Assembly: GCA_002413065.1 (NCBI GenBank)
Contig: DHWH01000036.1
Coordinates: 1-8,390, forward strand
Length of the DNA: 8,390 bases
Source: Patescibacteria group bacterium UBA5187
Lineage (GTDB): Bacteria; Patescibacteriota; Minisyncoccia; Phycocordibacterales; PALSA-1337
Direction: 5' to 3'
Part shown: positions 5,720 through 8,390 of the stretch, in pieces
Layout of the letters: every line of letters starts with the position of its first letter
Numbering within the stretch: position 1 is the stretch's first letter
Position numbers and translations under genes: made by a program
Notes under the pieces: model-generated
The model's database searches: none
What the model was told of the DNA's origin: nothing
The model's input: only the letters and a program-made list of their open reading frames with translations

Positions 5720-6274
5720 TCAATACGACGGCGACACCTCCTTTATACCAGATTTATGGTTACTTAGTCGAGCGAGGGCGTACAAGAGCGAAGAAAGACG
5801 ATTCAGAAATGCCAATGTGGCTGCTCCAATAACGAGACTTCCCTCCTCATGCGCCGCAATGACTCGGCGCTCCGCTTTGCGTGCCAAGGTCCGCGCCACA
5901 TCGAATAACGCGGCCATCTCTGTTCCGCCTGAAATAAAAAAAGTCGTAATGGGCGGCAATTCTTTTTCTGCAGCATCGGTGATCTTTTCTGTTTCAACAA
6001 CTTTGTTCTGCATCATCTTCTTTGGAAAACCCGCCACTTCCGCCTGCACTATGAATAGAGAATTCTGCACCCACATCACGATATCCTCCGGCCGGCTTTC
6101 ATTCACGGTCCATGTGACCGATTGCGCCTTCACTTTCACAAGTCCCAGAAATGAATTGAGTTCGTCCAATGCTCCCAATGACTCTGTCCGGCACGAACTT
6201 TTCGAGATCCGCTCGCCAGGCTTGGAATCGAATGTTTTCGTCGTACCTGCATCCCCTTTTCGAGTGTATAACAT
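5720..6274 (-). CDS. PduO-type ATP:cob(I)alamin adenosyltransferase
   Basis: A 184-residue enzyme of the PduO/MMAB family, which transfers the adenosyl group of ATP to cob(I)alamin to make adenosylcobalamin, normally as a trimer. Motifs in order: YTRKGDAGTT (3-12, the ATP-binding start of the family), RTESLGALDELNSFLGL (29-45), the long helix VARTLARKAERRV (126-138) and FLNRLSSLLYALARL (156-170). The usual NRLSD reads NRLSS. In bacteria with small genomes the likely client is a B12-dependent class II ribonucleotide reductase, but none is in the window. I chose the ATG at 6272-6274 over the in-frame ATG at 6290-6292. It puts YTR at residue 3 as in homologues, and the -10 box TATACT lies exactly six bases before it, inside the longer version. 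It is divergent from the glycosylase gene. Downstream it may run into tRNA-His and rlmH. Confidence 0.93.
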   Translation of the reverse strand: MLYTRKGDAGTTKTFDSKPGERISKSSCRTESLGALDELNSFLGLVKVKAQSVTWTVNESRPEDIVMWVQNSLFIVQAEVAGFPKKMMQNKVVETEKITDAAEKELPPITTFFISGGTEMAALFDVARTLARKAERRVIAAHEEGSLVIGAATLAFLNRLSSLLYALARLSNHKSGIKEVSPSY

Positions 6275-6280
6275 GGCGTA

Positions 6281-6286
6281 AGTATA
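6281..6286 (-). promoter_or_regulatory. -10 box for a leaderless adenosyltransferase mRNA
   Basis: TATACT on the minus strand is followed by six bases (TACGCC) and then the ATG at 6274. The expected start of transcription is the A of the ATG. No -35 box is recognisable; the place where it would lie is occupied by the -10 box of the opposite promoter. Confidence 0.5.
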
Positions 6287-6304
6287 CAACATTCGATAAA
6301 AGTA

Positions 6305-6310
6305 TATACT
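6305..6310 (+). promoter_or_regulatory. -10 box for a leaderless glycosylase mRNA
   Basis: TATACT on the plus strand is followed by six bases (CAGAAT) and then the ATG at 6317, the mirror image of the adenosyltransferase arrangement. The two boxes form an inverted repeat 18 bases apart. Only about 42 bases separate the two start codons. Confidence 0.5.
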
Positions 6311-6316
6311 CAGAAT

Positions 6317-6862
6317 ATGAAACGTATGAAAATTATTCCTGCTTCATTTTTTGATCGCCCCACTCTCGAAGTCGCACACGATCTGATCGGCTGTTACCTT
6401 GTGCGGCGGACTGAAATACGGATAGAACGTCACATGATCACCGAAACAGAAGCCTACGACGGACCCAAGGATTTGGCGAGTCATGCTTCAAAGGGACGCA
6501 CACCGCGAACAGAGATCATGTTCGGTCATCCCGGATTTTTCTATGTATATTTTGTTTACGGAATGCATTGGATGCTCAATATCGTGACCGGACCAAAAGA
6601 TTACCCTGGAGCAGTCCTCATTCGCGGACTCGAAAAAATATCCGGACCGGCACGGCTCACGAAGAAATTGAATATTACCGGCGAACTAAATGGAAAGGCG
6701 GCAAACAAAGAAGCGGGATTATGGTTTGAAATGCCCACCACTCCATCCGGAAAAATTCCGGAAAAAGAAATTGCACGCACAGCACGAATCGGGGTCGAAT
6801 ATGCCGGCCCGGTATGGGCAAAGAAAAAGTGGAGGTTCGTTTTGAAAACAAAAAGTAATTAG
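6317..6862 (+). CDS. mpg: 3-methyladenine DNA glycosylase, AAG/MPG family
   Basis: A 181-residue base-excision-repair enzyme that removes alkylated purines such as 3-methyladenine and hypoxanthine from DNA. Motifs in order: FFDRPTLEVAHDLIGCYLVR (11-30), the active-site segment ITETEAYDGPKDLASHA (41-57), TPRTEIMFGHPGFFYVYFVYG (62-82), VLIRGLEKISGPARL (100-114) and a C-terminal RIGVEYAG...WRF. By alignment with human AAG, E45 is the catalytic glutamate, Y47 and H56 line the base pocket, and Y81 in YVYFVYG is conserved. It is compact: the stretch that usually separates 'LIRALEP' from 'SGPGKL' is almost absent. ATG 6317 is preferred to ATG 6326 because of the -10 box six bases before it. It is the only plus-strand gene here, and its stop overlaps the stop of the convergent membrane-protein gene. 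Confidence 0.93.
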   Translation: MKRMKIIPASFFDRPTLEVAHDLIGCYLVRRTEIRIERHMITETEAYDGPKDLASHASKGRTPRTEIMFGHPGFFYVYFVYGMHWMLNIVTGPKDYPGAVLIRGLEKISGPARLTKKLNITGELNGKAANKEAGLWFEMPTTPSGKIPEKEIARTARIGVEYAGPVWAKKKWRFVLKTKSN

Positions 6863-7242
6863 TTGCGACTCGTGTGGCGAATTATCACAACGATATTGGT
6901 AACAAAGGATAAGGCATAACCGATAAAAATACTGCCCGCACCCCAGATAATGTTTGTAAAATCAATGAAATCATGATGTTTTATACCGACGAGAAGTAGA
7001 ATACCGGTAATGAAAAAACAGATATTGATCAAGCTAGCCATTTTGGACAGACTATCATCATATTTCTTGATTATTTTTGTGATCTCGCACACAACAAGAA
7101 CAAGCAGTAGGATCGCAAGCAAAATTTGAACAAATTCTGGCCTGAAACCATTTACATAAGCGTTGTATATCACACCAATCGAAAAAATTAATCCTGCCAA
7201 GGAAACCAGCGCACTTGTACCATATATAATTTTTTGTTTCAT
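6859..7242 (-). CDS. Predicted four-helix membrane protein of unknown function
   Basis: A 127-residue hydrophobic protein with four likely membrane helices at about 5-28, 36-57, 67-87 and 97-121, joined by short loops. A basic and acidic cytoplasmic-type loop (KIIKKYDDSLSK) lies between helices two and three, and the tail is short and basic (RHTSRN). No enzyme motif or transporter signature is visible, and I do not recognise the family. The ATG at 7240-7242 is supported by an extended -10 box six bases upstream. It lies 42 bases downstream of tRNA-Arg on the same strand, so readthrough from there is also possible. Its TAA shares bases with the TAG of the convergent glycosylase gene, leaving no room for a terminator between them. 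Confidence 0.75.
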   Translation of the reverse strand: MKQKIIYGTSALVSLAGLIFSIGVIYNAYVNGFRPEFVQILLAILLLVLVVCEITKIIKKYDDSLSKMASLINICFFITGILLLVGIKHHDFIDFTNIIWGAGSIFIGYALSFVTNIVVIIRHTSRN

Positions 7243-7248
7243 GTTATA

Positions 7249-7257
7249 AGTCTAACA
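7249..7257 (-). promoter_or_regulatory. Extended -10 box for a possible leaderless membrane-protein mRNA
   Basis: TGTTAGACT on the minus strand (TGn plus TAGACT) stands six bases (TATAAC) before the ATG at 7242. The box matches TATAAT at four of six positions and has no clear -35. The spacing is the same as at three other genes in the window, which is what gives it weight. Confidence 0.35.
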
Positions 7258-7284
7258 TGGCTAGTAGCTGATACGCTTCAATTG

Positions 7285-7356
7285 TGCTCCCACCAGGAAT
7301 CGAACCTGGACCACGAACTTCGGAGGCTCGCGTTCTATCCATTAAACTATAGGAGC
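7285..7356 (-). tRNA. tRNA-Arg (anticodon CCG)
   Basis: Acceptor stem GCTCCTA with TGGGAGC (one T-G wobble), discriminator A, D stem GTTT/GAAC, anticodon stem CGAGC/GTTCG with loop CTCCGAA reading CCG for codon CGG, T stem CCAGG/CCTGG with the standard loop TTCGATT. CCA is not encoded. Its first ten bases overlap the end of the Bro-N gene. Confidence 0.95.
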
Positions 7357-8177
7357 TTGTTGCTTTTGTCCTCGGGCAGAAAATTTTTCTTACTGACCAC
7401 CTTCTTTCCCAACCTGCCTTCAATATCGCTTCTTGCTTTACCGGCGACTTCACCCCCTTCTTTGGCGTCCGTATGCATTTTAGTGAAATTTTTAGAATCT
7501 CTCTCTTTGGTCAATTTGGTAGTCGCAACCTCACCGAGCATAGTTAAAATAAGTTCCAAATCTTCCATATGATCACGTAAATTGTGTTCACGGTGCAATG
7601 ATTTGTGCTTCTTATATTCCTGGGCTGTCAGATCAAAAGTGCCCTTGTAAATTTCATCCGTTAAGATGGCAAACTCGGCGCCATCTTTAAGACCTCGATC
7701 CTTCCATTCATCGGTCAATGTATTACGAACATTGATTCCACGCAATCTCTTGTCCACCCAATCCCGAGGGTATCCTTTTCTTTCGTATATTGCCTTAGCG
7801 CGATTCACAGCAAGTTCCGGATCATGAATTTCATCAATCCGTTCTTTACCCACTTGGGCAAGCCATAGCTTGAACGGTTCAGCTTTTGGAGAAGGGATAG
7901 ATTGAATGACACGAAACATGTCACCTACGGAAAAACAATCCGTTTCATATTTTTTGCCGTCAGATGCCAGAAATTTCAGTTGTACGATTTTCTCGTACAC
8001 CTCGCTTCCCTCATTTTTAAGTTTTATTTTCAGATCAGACCAATACCGTTTAGGAATTGAACTACTGGTAAGAATTTGGATAATATCGACCACGCTCAAA
8101 TACCACTGGCCCTTATACCAATCCCTTCGGACCTTTTCACCTTCAAAAATAGCCAGATGTTTTTCTTTTTGCTCCAT
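7347..8177 (-). CDS. Bro-N domain protein, phage antirepressor-like
   Basis: A 276-residue soluble protein. The N-terminal part (about 8-112) is a Bro-N domain: IFEGEKVRRDWYKGQWYLSV, then VDIIQILTSSSIPKRYW and FSVGDMFRVIQSIPSPKAEPFKLWLAQVG. Bro-N domains occur in phage antirepressors and baculovirus Bro proteins and are thought to bind DNA. The C-terminal part (about 165-266) has the conserved GAEFAILTDEIYKGTF, LRDHMEDLELILTMLGEVAT and DAKEGGEVAGKARSDIEGRL stretches of the chromosomal type, sometimes named antirepressor or DinD-like; function there is unknown. The ATG at 8175-8177 gives the expected Bro-N start; it has no Shine-Dalgarno. The last codons (AAG CTC CTA TAG) run into tRNA-Arg. 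No integrase or other phage gene is nearby, so this may be a resident or domesticated gene. Confidence 0.85.
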   Translation of the reverse strand: MEQKEKHLAIFEGEKVRRDWYKGQWYLSVVDIIQILTSSSIPKRYWSDLKIKLKNEGSEVYEKIVQLKFLASDGKKYETDCFSVGDMFRVIQSIPSPKAEPFKLWLAQVGKERIDEIHDPELAVNRAKAIYERKGYPRDWVDKRLRGINVRNTLTDEWKDRGLKDGAEFAILTDEIYKGTFDLTAQEYKKHKSLHREHNLRDHMEDLELILTMLGEVATTKLTKERDSKNFTKMHTDAKEGGEVAGKARSDIEGRLGKKVVSKKNFLPEDKSNKLL

Positions 8178-8275
8178 GTATCAATTTTCCCACGTGAACA
8201 AAAATGCACAAGCAGACATGAATTAGATTCTGTGTCTTAACACTATTTTTCTACGTCAAGTATTCAAACTTACTG

Positions 8276-8359
8276 TGCGCGGGAGAGGACTCGAACCTCC
8301 ATGCCCGAAAGGGCGCTACCACCTCAAGGTAGTGCGTCTACCAATTTCGCCACTCGCGC
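8276..8359 (-). tRNA. tRNA-Leu (anticodon GAG)
   Basis: A class II tRNA with a long variable arm: D stem GCG/CGC with AAATTGGTAGA loop, anticodon stem CTACC/GGTAG with loop TTGAGGT reading GAG, variable arm with stem GCCC/GGGC and loop TTTC, and T loop TTCGAGT. The acceptor GCGCGAG pairs with CCCGCGC except for an A6-C67 mismatch. The discriminator is A, and CCA is not encoded. It ends five bases before the adapter. Confidence 0.93.
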
Positions 8360-8364
8360 ACAAG

Positions 8365-8390
8365 CTGTCTCTTATACACATCTGACGCTG
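8365..8390 (+). other. Nextera/Tn5 sequencing adapter, not genomic
   Basis: The first 19 bases (CTGTCTCTTATACACATCT) are the Tn5 mosaic end used in Nextera libraries, and the following GACGCTG is the start of the Nextera adapter. This is untrimmed library sequence at the contig end. True genomic sequence stops at or before 8364. Confidence 0.97.

Noticed and set aside
5720..5750. Perfect AAGGAGGTG Shine-Dalgarno on the minus strand near the end of the adenosyltransferase gene
   Set aside because: It encodes part of the protein's C-terminus and is followed only by a TTG frame of six codons, so there is no gene for it to serve.
5601..6281. 226-codon plus-strand frame opposite the adenosyltransferase gene and tRNA-His
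   Set aside because: It runs through the tRNA on the opposite strand and lies antisense to a well-conserved enzyme; the translation has no family resemblance.
8231..8250. Small hairpin GTGT-CTTA-ACAC followed by five T on the plus strand
   Set aside because: A 4-bp stem is too weak for a terminator, and no plus-strand gene ends nearby.
1..8390. CRISPR array, insertion sequence or attachment-site repeats
   Set aside because: No regularly spaced repeats, transposase gene or tRNA 3'-end duplications were seen; the Tn5 end at 8365 is library adapter.

Overview
The window looks like the end of a contig from a member of the candidate phyla radiation, most likely a Parcubacteria-type bacterium. 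The grounds are family-level: short single-domain enzymes, a surface protein whose C-terminus is the small peptidoglycan-binding repeat with the 'GATGYFGFLTRAALAEFQ' type of sequence common in Parcubacteria, a class F sortase on the end of a long surface protein, a Bro-N protein, and almost no Shine-Dalgarno sequences. TGA is an ordinary stop here (rlmH and the adenosyltransferase both end in TGA), so the recoded-TGA groups (Gracilibacteria, SR1) are unlikely. The assignment is inference, not proof. The last 26 bases are Nextera/Tn5 adapter and not genome.

Region 1-4226 is a minus-strand surface locus, read right to left. First comes a secreted DUF3494 (ice-binding-protein-like beta-solenoid) protein with a peptidoglycan-binding C-terminus. 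Twelve bases later comes a 662-residue fusion: N-terminal membrane segment, DUF3494, a SpaA/prealbumin-like module, a DUF11-like module, an LPKTG sorting motif and a complete class F sortase domain. Then a Ppx/GppA-family phosphatase follows with its own good promoter. The first 60 bases may hold the start of another membrane protein.

Region 4227-4752 carries no convincing gene. It holds an extended -10 promoter for the surface operon, a long leader with a perfect 8-bp inverted repeat, a 33-base echo of the 3' end of the phosphatase gene, and two open frames on opposite strands that look protein-like but have no good start.

Region 4753-8359 is housekeeping and accessory: a small helix-turn-helix-like protein, rlmH, tRNA-His, a PduO-type cob(I)alamin adenosyltransferase, a divergently transcribed 3-methyladenine DNA glycosylase, a four-helix membrane protein convergent with it, tRNA-Arg, a Bro-N antirepressor-like protein whose stop codon lies inside tRNA-Arg, and tRNA-Leu at the contig edge. 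Only the glycosylase is on the plus strand.

Two themes tie the window together. One is a surface-display cassette in which one protein is suited to non-covalent wall binding and the other carries both a sorting signal and the enzyme that could act on it. The other is expression: several genes have a -10 box exactly six bases before the ATG, as expected of leaderless mRNAs.
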